Of a stretch of 64,000 bases of DNA, positions 25,249-36,775 are shown piece by piece. The notes beneath the pieces were generated by a model. That model did no database searches, had not been told where the DNA came from, and worked only from the letters and a program-made list of their open reading frames with translations. The DNA is taken from assembly GCF_028453695.1 (NCBI RefSeq), contig NC_135780.1, forward strand, positions 12,459,172 through 12,523,171, in the 5' to 3' direction. The stretch comes from Augochlora pura. Taxonomy: Eukaryota > Arthropoda > Insecta > Hymenoptera > Halictidae. Position 1 is the first letter of the stretch. Each line of letters begins with the position of its first letter. The position numbers were made by a program, and so were the translations under genes.

Positions 25249-27042
25249 AATCGTCTGATAATGGTAAACGATCGAAGGGAGAACGATAAACGAAACGGTG
25301 ACTCATTGTCCGACCCGGAGAATTGGCCGGAATTTAATAGACTTTCGACGCGCGGCTCGCCGGCATTGTGCCCTCCTTCCCCCAAGCCCTCTATCCTACC
25401 TTCTATCCTGCCCCTGTCCCCGCGGCCCTCTCTGCCCCTGTCCGCCCGAACCCCCAACCAGCATCGGCCGCGGGCCCGATCATTGAAAATTGCCGATATT
25501 CACCGATGAATACCGAATACGGAACGATCCCGTGAATGACAACGAGATAACCGAATCGACGACGGTATCTCCGTTATTAGGAGGCCGACGAATCCCCCGG
25601 AATAATGGCCACGCGACGTACACCCACACGCCGGAGGGAAGCACACACCGATTAACGGGACGATACCGAAAATATTCGCGTCGCGGAATCGATTCTTTTA
25701 ATCGGAGCATTCCGGGGTGTTTCTTTGTCGCCAGAATAGGATGAGTGCATCAATTATAGCATGTTATTAAATTGAATATAGTCAATATTTTACTAAATTC
25801 GTCGCGATATTTCTTCGATTCTTCTCATAATTTCTCGAATAGTTTGGAAAGTATCGCATGAAAATGAGAAGATCCACAGTCTAGTGATAACGATTTTCGT
25901 ATCCAACAAGTAATCTAACTTGCAAGTTCGATGGATTCCTGTTCGATGGAAAAAGTTACGCGAAGCTTCGGATCGATCTAGACAAGCCTGCGAAAGCAAA
26001 GAAACGAGAAGACGTTGGTAAAAGTGTAAGAGACGGTGGAAGATTGGTTATCAATATCTGAATTCGTTCTTGCAAACAATTGAACGAGGCGTGCGCAATA
26101 TTTCAATTTCGTTGAAATTCGGGCGCTACGGGGGTGTGTTGTCGGAGTTTTTGACGGGTCCCTGGACACTGACAAACTGCAGCCGCCGTAGGATGCGTTC
26201 AGGATAACCGAAGACGCTCCCTGCGAGCTGTCGCGTCGACGTCAATTATTCTCCTCTGATAAATGATCAGCCGTCGACCGACTTCTCCTATCCGACGCGG
26301 CATCCTATTCGTTAACCATTCCGGGGCGAGCTGTTTTTCAACGACCCAGTCGATCGAGTTTCGCCCTTCTTACTCTTGTTTGTTTCGCTCGCGAATGTTT
26401 TCTTGGAAAAATCGGGAACCGGCCGTCGACGCTTACCGCAAAATTTCCTTAAAAGCAAAGTTTTAGAGCGTTGGCGATACGAACGTGCTCGGTCATTAAC
26501 AATCGCGAGATCGTGAAGCTCTCTGGTATAATTTTCAAGACGTTATGGGTACCTGATTTATTTCGGTGCTTAGGCAAACGAGCGCAACGAAACATACACC
26601 GCTTCACCTGGACCCGTTCGGTTCGGAGCTAACGAGCTTTGTTTAACGTCCATAAAATGCGCGCGTAGTCTGTTCAGTTTGGAAACATGCGAAACACGGC
26701 GTGCAATAGATTTCTATTATCGATCGGCGAGACCTCTTTCGCAAACACACAGTAATATCCACAGGTATCACCGTGCTCGCTGTTCGAACGTTGCGTGCGA
26801 AATATTATCGATTGCGTGAAACGTTATCCGCAGTTCCATAACGTTAATTGCATTCAATTGCATCGAATTGCATCGGACTGCATTACTTATAGTTCTTCCG
26901 AAAATAGCCCGCCCCGTTTCCCTTGACATCGAACACTTTACGCTTAGGCGACGCTGTTCCTGACGTAACCGTCTTGACTCCACTCGTCGCACACGTCGCT
27001 CTTATCCAACACTGCTTCCCAGCTAATAGTCAAACAAAACAA

Positions 27043-27450
27043 AGCTAAATTCCGCCACTCGACTGTGCAAATTCGCTAAGCGCTCCTCGTAAAAAGATCA
27101 AGCGAAACGTTTCCGTCCCACGCATCAACTCGAAAAAAGTGAAACTAGACGAACCGGCTCTGCAGCTAAATTCCTACCATTTGACAGTGTAAATTCCCCG
27201 AAACATTCCTGGCAAAAAGTACAAAAGAAACGTTTCTATACCACCTAACTTTCGTGCGCGAGTGAAACTAGTTAAACAAAGGCAAACTAGATTCTTCTAT
27301 CGGTGCGAATTCATGAAAAGTTTGAACGAAACTTGTCCGTTCTATCCATCTTCCCGATGCAATCAGTTAAACAAATCGAATCTAAGCTTTTCTATTACAA
27401 ATTCCGCAGGCATTCGTTCTCGCAATAAATCTAAAAAAGATTTTTCTTAA
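27043..27450. repeat. Diverged repeat, unit near 121 bp
   Basis: agctaaattc occurs at 27043 and 27164. Each is followed by a gacNgtgNaaattc segment, an aaaaagNNcaa segment, gaaacgtttc and gtgaaactag. Weaker similarity continues to about 27450. The unit is close in length to the 118-bp array at 18870 but not obviously the same sequence. Confidence 0.6.
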
Positions 27451-27459
27451 AAACAAGCA

Positions 27460-27721
27460 AGAACAACCAAACTTTTACCTGAAGATTTCTCTAATCGTTC
27501 GACCTTTTAAATAGTTCGAAAAGAACGGTTGCTATTCTCGTCATCATCCCAAAACGAGTAACAGGATTTCTTGCCAGCCAGTAATGGAGAAGCATTGTAC
27601 AAACATCGTTAGCGTTTGACTGCGGACTAAGGAAGAAAATCCGAGATTTAAGGGGAGAATCGAAATCGTCCCGAAGTATATGGACGCGGCGGCTGTAAGT
27701 ATTGGTTCGCTGCAATAAAGC

Positions 27722-27762
<41 letters not shown>

Positions 27763-30700
27763 TACGAGGAAAATCCGATTCGAAATTCCCGGCGACACGC
27801 GACCCGCTGCGTTCGGCTCCGAGCGGAACGAGAGCCCGCCTATTAAAATGATGAAACGGAAAGGTTACACACAGAGGAAATTCCTCGAATTTCGAGGATA
27901 TTTGCAGCCGCCGCGTGCTTGCGCGCCCACCCTACTTCCTCTCTCTCTATCGCTCTCTCTCTCTCTTTCTCCCCGACTCTCCCTCTCTCGTTACGAAGTT
28001 ACTAGACGGTCGATAATTCGTGCTCCTCTAATATTTCTTCGTCCCCGATTCTCCTCGGAGAGAGGATTCCCTCGAGCGCTTTTAAGTATTTTTCTATCTT
28101 TAGAGAGCGCCGCGCCATTTTTAGAACACGTCCCACTTCGCGAATCTTCCCCTCTATTTACGTCCGCGCGCAGCTTTTCTGTGTGTATTCATTTTCGAGA
28201 TCCTCGAACCCCCGCCGCTTTTCTCCGCTGCCTTCCTCTCTCCTTCTCTCTCTATCCCTCTCCCTCTCTCTCTCCCTCTCTCACTTTTATGCAAGCTTTC
28301 TGGCATTTGCCTTGCTGAAACCCGCGGCGGCCGCCGCTATTGTGCCGCGGAATCGGCGATACAATTTGTCCGTGCGCTTCCACGCGCTGTTATTCGTTTG
28401 CCAGCCGCTTCCGAAAATCATCTGGGCACGGCACCGCGTGGGCGGGGAACGTCGATACAGCCGGAAAGAGGCTGCTTTCCGTCGCCGCTGCTTCTGCTCT
28501 TACCGTCGACGAAAGGTGGGGACAACGCGCTTCGGAGAAATGGATGCTAAATCGGCTGCAACTCCCACGGATTAATCCAGAATTAACCGAGGCGAAAGTA
28601 CCTATTATGGAACGCTTTTCGCAGGGTATGAGATTATCGTCTAGATTACCGCGACTGAAAAATTCCGTCGCTGAATATTTATACCACTGTCCGCTGATTC
28701 GACGTTTCTCCATAATCTAATGAACTTTAAAATATTTATTTATTTAGAACATTATATTGTAATAGAAATTATATTTTGACGTTGACTGTGTTGAATGTAA
28801 AACACTAGTGCCAGTTGTTTCATAAATCGCGATAAACGATTCGATAAACGGTATTTTCTTTTACAAGCTGCAAGACATTTGCACGGTTTTTAAACATTCA
28901 GTTACGTGGCTGATGTTGACTCTCAAACAATTATCCCGGAAATTTAACCGCGCGTGCCATTTCGATGTTTGCACCCCCGACATTCTAGACCGTGTACACA
29001 AATTGTCTTCCGCTAATTTCTCTCTGTTATTTTCTCCTTCTTTTGTGCATTCCCCGTCCCTTTCAACGTGCGTCGGCATTCGGTGTACGTGGGAATCTCC
29101 GGTACGCGTGGGAGCCAACGAAATGGCGGCAACCCAATTACTATGCATCGCGTTCCCCGTCGTCGTCTAAAGCGTATCCGGCGAAGTCCTTTTTGTCGCC
29201 TCCCGGAGTTGTATTTACTCGGTCCCGTCTCTAATCATTCCCTAGTAACTTACTTTTCTGGTACCGCTCCGAAGTTAATTCCAATGGATAGAATTAACGA
29301 AAGTATTGCATCGGTAATAAACATTACCATGGTTTAATTAGTAAAGTTACTTATAAAATTATCTAGTTAGCGAGCGCGATGGTAAAATTGCAAAAATTTC
29401 TACTCGGTTTATTATTTCCTTTCGAAATTTTATATTTCTCTTGAAACGATACTTGACTATTTCGCCAATAAATTAAAGCTTTCGATGGCTGATTAAAAAA
29501 TATTCTTCTCGCCTGTATTACGCACGGTCCGAGCATCGAAGGAACCTGAAACTACGGGGGCGTATGTAAACATTCGTCGCGAAATTATTCCCGAGAGTTT
29601 CCAGTCCCGCGGGACAACTTTCCAAACGCGATCGAGCGTTTTTCATCGACTCCGGTTCCCCGGAGTCCCGTGATTCAACCGAATTCTCATCGCCCGGCAC
29701 CACGCGTCGAAAGACACCCGCGCACAAAGGGGTGAACATCGTCGAAGAAGCCAGCGAAATTTCAAATTGCAAGACAGAGCCCGAGAGCTGAAAATAGTTC
29801 CCGGTTTCTAAAGATTCGACACGGCGAGCTGCTAATTAGAGTCAACAACCGCGGCAACAAACCACGGTTCTCATTCGAGGAGGATCGGAAGACGTGTTCC
29901 CATTGTCTCCGCGACTTCGCCCATGTTTCCTTTTATTACAGCGCACAAGTATCTTGCAAGACTTTGAAGTCGCGCTGTTGTTCGCGGCTCGGTTCCTAAG
30001 ACGCAGCGTCTGATCGCGCCCCTTCGTCGCGTCAAGATTTAGGGGTGGCTTAGGAATTTCGAAGTTGGCGCCGTGTTCTGGGCGTGCCCCCGAGTCGACG
30101 TCATAAATTAGACGGATAAATTAATTGGTCGCGTAAACTACTCTTTTAGAAAGATCTACGACCTACAGGCTGCAGCCCATAGGCTTCGAAACTCGGTTAT
30201 TTAAGGTTATGAGTCAGTTCCGCCATTTTACATCGTGCAGAGTTTGCTAGAATTTTTGCGACCTCCAACATCAAAGTCGCAACTTAAATAAAAATCGCCC
30301 GCCTCGATTGCTAAAAAATATAAACTAAATAGCGAGTTCCTTCTCTGCGTAGCGATTTTAATAAATTAAAAACGATGCACTGACATTTCCGAATTCCCCA
30401 AAATTGAAATGAATTGCGCCCGAAGGAGCGGACGCACAAAAGGTCAAAGTTAAAGATATTTTCCAGCGTGATATAAATTTCTCTCCTTTCTAGTCGCCAT
30501 TTTCCGGAACGATTCCTACGAAGTGCTGCACACTGGACAACGGATGGTTTCGCATGTCTATGGATTTTTGGCATGGCTCGTAGGAAAATGGCCGCCGTGA
30601 CAGTGGCCAGCGTTTCCGCGAAGAACCTGCAGAACCGTCGCGTCACGTCTTGTCGCGTCGATTCGACGCAGTCCGTTTCACGGTGAAACACAGTGCCCGT

Positions 30701-33415
30701 CTTCTTCGCTCGCGAGAAGAGGCCAGTGTCGTACGAACGGTGAAGAAGCCACTCGTAGAAGAAAGGTGCCCACTCGGCCCCCGTACCCTACAGCTTCGAT
30801 CGAGAGAGAGAGATCCATTCGAGACCGGGCTCCTCAAACTCATTTAGCTAATTACACGCGCGCGAAAATCCCGCCGCGATATTTGCACGGCCTTCGGACA
30901 ACCGAACGACGCGGAATCGGCCTGGCGATTGTTTCGAAAATGCGTCGACGAGCCCCGGATCCTCTCTCCCTCTCTCTCTTTACCTTTCGTCTCACCGTGA
31001 GAGGACCCGTGTGCTCATTCGTTTAAAAGTCGACGAAACTCGCGGAAAACGAAACGACGCTTCCAGAACTCCCGCAGTAACTCGATTCCATTTCCAGCAG
31101 GAATTCCAGGGTGGGTATCGAAATGGAATTAGTTAATTCCGATGTCTCGGCCCCGTCGGTCGTTTACAATGCTCCCCACCTGGGCCGGCTTCCGCGTAAC
31201 TTGGCATTTAAGTGATTAGGTTTCCGCGCCGCCGATCGCGAAACGGCGAATCTTATGAAGTCGTTAAGAGCTTGCGTACCGAAACTAGGTCGAACTCGCT
31301 CGATTTTTTTTTTCTAGGAGCTGCATCAGGTCGAATCGAGGAGAAAGGCGTGTCTTGCACAGCGACGTCTCGCGAACGCGGGACGCTACCTTTTCCCAAA
31401 AATGCTTAGGGCACGCGGTTCTCGTACTATATGCTGTTTAAAATTCTCATATTTCGTGCCTAGTAACTGAGATACATACAGCGCTGTCTTTATTTTTAAT
31501 TTAATTTTCTAATCTTTCCCCCCGAAAATTCCCATCTCCGTGTGGCAAGGTCGTCTCGTCCGATCAGCGAGGATTCCGGGATCGCCGGAAAACGGAAAAA
31601 CATATTCGAAAGGTGAAGGTTCGGAGGATTGGTCGTCGGCGTGCCCGTAGGCTTTATTGAAAAAGTTTGGCGACCGAAAAATTTCAATCCCCTTTGTCCC
31701 CTTTCACCTGTTAAGCCGGGACTCGCGTGGGCTCGCCTCGCGCATAAACAATTTCGCGTGCACGCCGACGAGCCGCCTACCTACCCCCTGCGCTCGTGGG
31801 AACAAACGCGGCTTTAATTACGGACGTTAATTACCGGACACGCGACATCGGGGATATCAATTTGTCAACGAATCCGAGCGCACGGAACCCGGCCCCTCCG
31901 CGTGCGAGACGTCCCCGGAGCGTTCCGCGTATTCTTCCGCAATTATTTTCATCGCGCCGCAGACGCCGGGCGATACGGCATTACAAATTGCCGGAAACTG
32001 GCGAAACGTTATTCTCCGCGCGGCAATTAATTCAATCAACGATATACATTCGAATTTGGCCGGATAACAGGGCCCGATCCTGCAGGTAAAACTGAGCCGA
32101 AAACCGAACATATTGTTCCCGATCGATACGGAAACGCGAGCTCGGACGTGCGCGCTTGTCTTTTCGAACGTTTCGAGCCGGTTTCCGCTCGAAAACGAAG
32201 CTGGAAATACGTGAACGTTATAGGGGCGAATCTTTATGCGGAATTAATGTGCGAGATATGAAGCAATATGTGGGATATATATGTAGAATATATATGCAAA
32301 ATATTCATGCGAAATGTGTACGAGAACTGTGCAAAAAGATATGCGAAATAATGAGACCGATTATTCTCTGAAAACGAGTTACTCAGCGTGAACGGATTTT
32401 ATATAATAATAATATATAATAAAGCTACCGTTCCTTTGGAATTCCGCTCTGGGCACCATAATATCATTTACTTTCTACAAAAATATCCATTTGCATAAAC
32501 ATCCGGTTGTCGTCACGTCAACCACTATCGTATCGCATATTTTTCACTCGGTCTCCTGCGTTCAGCCATCGAAACGCTCCACGGTGGCGCGGAAAAAAAA
32601 AACGTCGGTGCAAAACTCCCATCGAAAACTGATCAGTTTCTATTCAGGATCGGCACTCGTAGGCGACCGGATGTGGCTCGAAAATAGAGTGGCGGAAGAG
32701 GGTAGCTATCGCCGCACCGCTCGACACGGCGCTTCTATTTCGAATATTAAACGGGAGTCGTTCCCATTTCCATTTTCTAGCAACAAACGCTACCTGCCGC
32801 GCATTACCTATCTCCCGTCGCGATTGTTTTCGGCCATCTATCGATACAACTTTAATATCCGTATGTTGCGCAATGATTCGCAGAACAAAACGGTGTGGCG
32901 ACATAAAGGATTATTATTAGAAATAATTATTAGAAATGAGATATGATCTCTGAGTTTTATAATATTCATAAATAATGGTTCACCGGCGCGGCGCATCGCT
33001 CGAGAAACGTCTCAGCGAAAATCTGCGAGACGTGCTCCTTGTCTGAGATAACGTGAGTCACGTGTCTCGAATAACCGGGACTGAATAAAAACGAGAACGC
33101 GGAGGATGGTGCCTGTGGATGCGCGTAGGAACGCATCCGCGGGTCTCCTCTCACGGAACATTTCGTTTTTTCCGCCCTTCGGCGCCCGTTCGGATCGCGA
33201 ACACCGAAAATGCCGCGCGCGCCTCCCGTGAATTTTTTTTTTCCAGGAAATTCTCCCGATTAGCGGTATCGTTCGCGCGATCGATAACGGAACAGAGGGA
33301 TCCCCTTTGCGCTTCCGGAAAGCGGAAAAATGGATTGAAAATACAGGCCCAATAATACCAGAAAATTGTCCAGGTTGCAGCCGTCGCGGGGATTTGCATT
33401 TTTCGGCGGCGGGGG
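27460..33415. other. Large intronic region, no gene recognised
   Basis: Apart from GA/CT tracts (27724-27762, 27935-27975, 28228-28285) I see only chance frames. Several AAAATGGC(C)GCC-type motifs fall here (30220, 30585). A 126-codon minus-strand frame at 30311-30691 has no domain. Confidence 0.4.
27724..27762. repeat. (GA)n microsatellite
   Basis: A nearly pure GA dinucleotide run of about 39 bases ending in gggaggtacg. Confidence 0.9.
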
Positions 33416-33915
33416 NNNNNNNNNNNNNNNNNNNNNNNNNNNNNNNNNNNNNNNNNNNNNNNNNNNNNNNNNNNNNNNNNNNNNNNNNNNNNNNNNNNNN
33501 NNNNNNNNNNNNNNNNNNNNNNNNNNNNNNNNNNNNNNNNNNNNNNNNNNNNNNNNNNNNNNNNNNNNNNNNNNNNNNNNNNNNNNNNNNNNNNNNNNNN
33601 NNNNNNNNNNNNNNNNNNNNNNNNNNNNNNNNNNNNNNNNNNNNNNNNNNNNNNNNNNNNNNNNNNNNNNNNNNNNNNNNNNNNNNNNNNNNNNNNNNNN
33701 NNNNNNNNNNNNNNNNNNNNNNNNNNNNNNNNNNNNNNNNNNNNNNNNNNNNNNNNNNNNNNNNNNNNNNNNNNNNNNNNNNNNNNNNNNNNNNNNNNNN
33801 NNNNNNNNNNNNNNNNNNNNNNNNNNNNNNNNNNNNNNNNNNNNNNNNNNNNNNNNNNNNNNNNNNNNNNNNNNNNNNNNNNNNNNNNNNNNNNNNNNNN
33901 NNNNNNNNNNNNNNN
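33416..33915. other. Assembly gap, 500 N
   Basis: Exactly 500 N, preceded by a G-run (cggcggcggggg). Translations spanning it are artefacts. Confidence 0.99.
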
Positions 33916-35743
33916 TGCTTCCTTGCTTTCTCTCAATTATTTATACAAATATAAAAATTCCAGATTACTAATATGCTATATTAAAAAATAAAAGATCTAA
34001 TGATTTTTAGATTCGTCAAAGTGCGTCGCGTCGTCAGAAATTCGCGAGAAGCAAGGAGAACAAGACGGAGACGTCGAGCTCTCAGACACCCGTTTCACCT
34101 TTCCGTGGACTCGCCGCCGGCGAGATCGCGATTTCAGGGAACACGTGCGGAGCGCATTCAAGTGCCATAACGTGGCCCGGTATCGCGCGATGTATCCTCG
34201 GCGAAGGACCCGTGGAAACACGGTTACACGAGCGAAACGTTGTCACGGGAGCGCACCCCCTTTTGTTCCCGTACGGAACAACGGGGCTCGCCCGTGAAAC
34301 GAGGATTCGCCGCGACGACGTATTAAATAAACCGCGCCGGGTGCATTTAAGCGAGTCCCAGCGCCGTTTTGTTCCGCGACGGTGCTCTTTTGTGCGTGCG
34401 CAAGAACGAGCGTGCACAGGCTTCTCCTCTTCCCATCTCTGTCTCCTCTCTCTTACTCGTACCCTCTCTTTCTCGCTTGCTCTCTTACTTTCTCTCTCTT
34501 TCTCTCTCTCGTTCCCGCTCCGGTCTTCTCCATCGCGACGACTTATGGGTTCTGCCGGAACCATCCAGCCTTTCTCTTTCTCTACGGCTCTTTTTTTTTC
34601 TCTCATCGCGGCGATCGCGTCGACGACGAAGCGAGACGAGTGGCTTCGTTTCCGCAGCCGCGCCGATCCGCGCGGCTCGTTAAGCGCCCGTCTCCCTCTC
34701 TCTCTCTCTTTCGAAGCTCGTTTTCCCCGCGCCAGCCGGAACTTTTCGAGTGCACCGATCAACGGGCCGACGCGATCGGCGCTGCCTAAATCACCTGGCA
34801 GCATCCACCCCCGCGCAGGGGAATCCATCAACTCGAACGATCCAATCTTACCGCGGGCGAACACGACCGCGACGGACCGGTGGAAACGACGTCTAGGATC
34901 TGATCGGCTCCTAAGGACTGTTTTACTGATCAGCATCTTGAAAATTCATTTATAAATTACAGTATTTAAATACAATTTAAAATTACACTATTTAAATCGG
35001 ACTCCTCGGGCCGATTTTGGCCCCCCCGGCTTTCCGAACGTTATCGGTGTTCCCGAAGGGTCAAGTTAACAAACGACCAGGGAAAACTAAAGAGGAGACT
35101 TTGCTCTACAAAACACGCTAATTTTCATTGTAGTACGGTTTTTTTTAACAGAGTTACGATAGTTCAAAGTTGAACAATATTTCGAGTCCGAGAGGCATCG
35201 CTTCACCCACGCTGCTAAAACAATTTCGTTAACAATCTCCAATACTTCTTCAAACATTTTTAGAGCAAGGCGTCCGTAAGCTGTTCGAAGAATCCGCTTC
35301 AACATCTCCGACGGATAAACGAAGTAGTCGCTGATCCAGCAAAAAAATTGATCAGCACTCGGAAGAGCCGGTTAAAAGTGAGATTTCTTCGCCGGAATCG
35401 AATGAGACATATGAACGACCGAAAGATTTCGTTTAATTAGATTTGCTCGCCGAGCAGAATTTGCATGAAGATCGGGCCCGGCGACGGATTAACCGACGTT
35501 AATTTTCGCGCGCGCGCGCGCGAGCGCGAGGGATCGAGGGATTAATTTATTCACGGACGGGAATCGTTATCGGCCAGCCGGGGCGCCGTGGAGCACTCGC
35601 AGGAGAGAGAGAGAGAGAGAGAAAAAAGGAGTGATAAGGTTTCGATGCCGAGTGTGCAGACACGTAACTGGCTGAAAGCCAACCCGGCCTGCCCGGCATT
35701 TGGGTCAAACCAACCTGCCATCCCATCCCGGGGTTGTTCGCGA
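33916..35743. other. Intronic stretch, no gene recognised
   Basis: A CT-rich zone at 34430-34720 gives long Ser/Arg-rich frames on both strands (up to 284 codons), which I read as chance. A (CG)8 run lies at 35507-35522. Confidence 0.4.
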
Positions 35744-35905
35744 ATTCCTCCGCAACTACCGCCACCCCCGTCCCCGCCCCCCCCCCTCCCCCCCTCCGGA
35801 CCACCCCCCTTCCCCGCCCCTTCCCTGCCACCCCCCCGCAGCCCCCCGCCGAATTGCCGATCCTTCCTCTTCTGCGCCCCCCCCTTTCCCCCCCCCCCCC
35901 CCTCT
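35744..35905. promoter_or_regulatory. C-rich tract (quadruplex-prone on the minus strand)
   Basis: About 160 bases are largely C on the plus strand, with many runs of four or more C. The minus strand, which is the RNA sense of the host intron, is therefore G-rich and could form several quadruplexes. It ends about 0.7 kb before the start codon of the nested gene, so a promoter-proximal role is possible but not shown. Confidence 0.4.
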
Positions 35906-36613
35906 AACAGCCCGCCGAGAAATCGTGCCGATAATAATTCCACGGATATTTTCTCCGGCCGCCGTGCAACCCTTGCTTTTTGCAATTTAAAGTCGCGCCG
36001 GTTTAATGCAAAGTTCCCGACCGTCTCGATTTACATCGGCCGTATTGGAGAATTATCTTCGAATCGCGGGGGAGTCTCGATAATATCCTACGAATCGAAT
36101 TATTATTATAATTAATATTTATTAAATGGTATTGCCCTTTCGATTGCAGAAAGTGATTAATAATTGAGTCAGAACCGCGTTGGAGATTTGAAGATCGCGG
36201 AATAAATTAATAGATAATTATATTATATTAAGCGTTGGAGTGTAGATTTTTACGTAAAATGACATATTATATATAATAAATAATGTAGAATGATATTTCT
36301 CTTAAGTAATACTATTCAAACTAATGGACAATTGACGTTCTATCGTAAAGAAGTAAATTCTTTTGTTTTATATATTTTACTTTTGTATTTAATATCGTTT
36401 TTGGATATAAGCGTTTGAATTTACCGCGCAAGTTCAGTCGCAGATGAATTCGCCAATCCGCGGAGTCGTTTTAAGGGTTGCGAAAGGTTATTAGTTATGC
36501 TTAAAGAAACAGTTCTTGTCGAATCTTGTTGAATCGGTTCTACTGTAGTCGGAGAGTTATTTCAGGCTCGTTTAACGCAATTATAATTCGTAATTGTTAT
36601 TTTCTGGAGAAAA

Positions 36614-36730
36614 ATGGAGAACGAAGTCATTTGCGAGGATCCACAATGTATGCGGACGTTGGAGACTCTTGTAAAAATCGAAATCGGCGAAGCGGAGAAG
36701 ACATTGCTATGTAAGAGTATTACTGTTTAA

Positions 36731-36775
<45 letters not shown>

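Larger units (their letters stand above)
19700..27040. other. Large intronic region, no gene recognised
   Basis: Mixed GC- and AT-rich DNA. A single terminus-like motif (ttaactctttgcgctcgagg, then cgcc) lies near 20045. Purine tracts, C/G homopolymers and alternating purine-pyrimidine DNA are listed separately. Long frames at 23821-24656 on both strands lack domains and reflect CpG-rich sequence. Confidence 0.4.

Noticed and set aside
33151..33954. Long frames on both strands across 33.2-33.9 kb
   Set aside because: They run through 500 N, so most of the 'protein' is undefined padding.
34082..34955. Overlapping 284- and 247-codon frames on opposite strands
   Set aside because: Both lie in CT/CpG-rich DNA with few stops in any frame, have biased Ser/Arg composition and no domain.
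35551..36115. Pro-rich plus-strand and Gly-rich minus-strand frames
   Set aside because: They are translations of the C-run block at 35744-35905.
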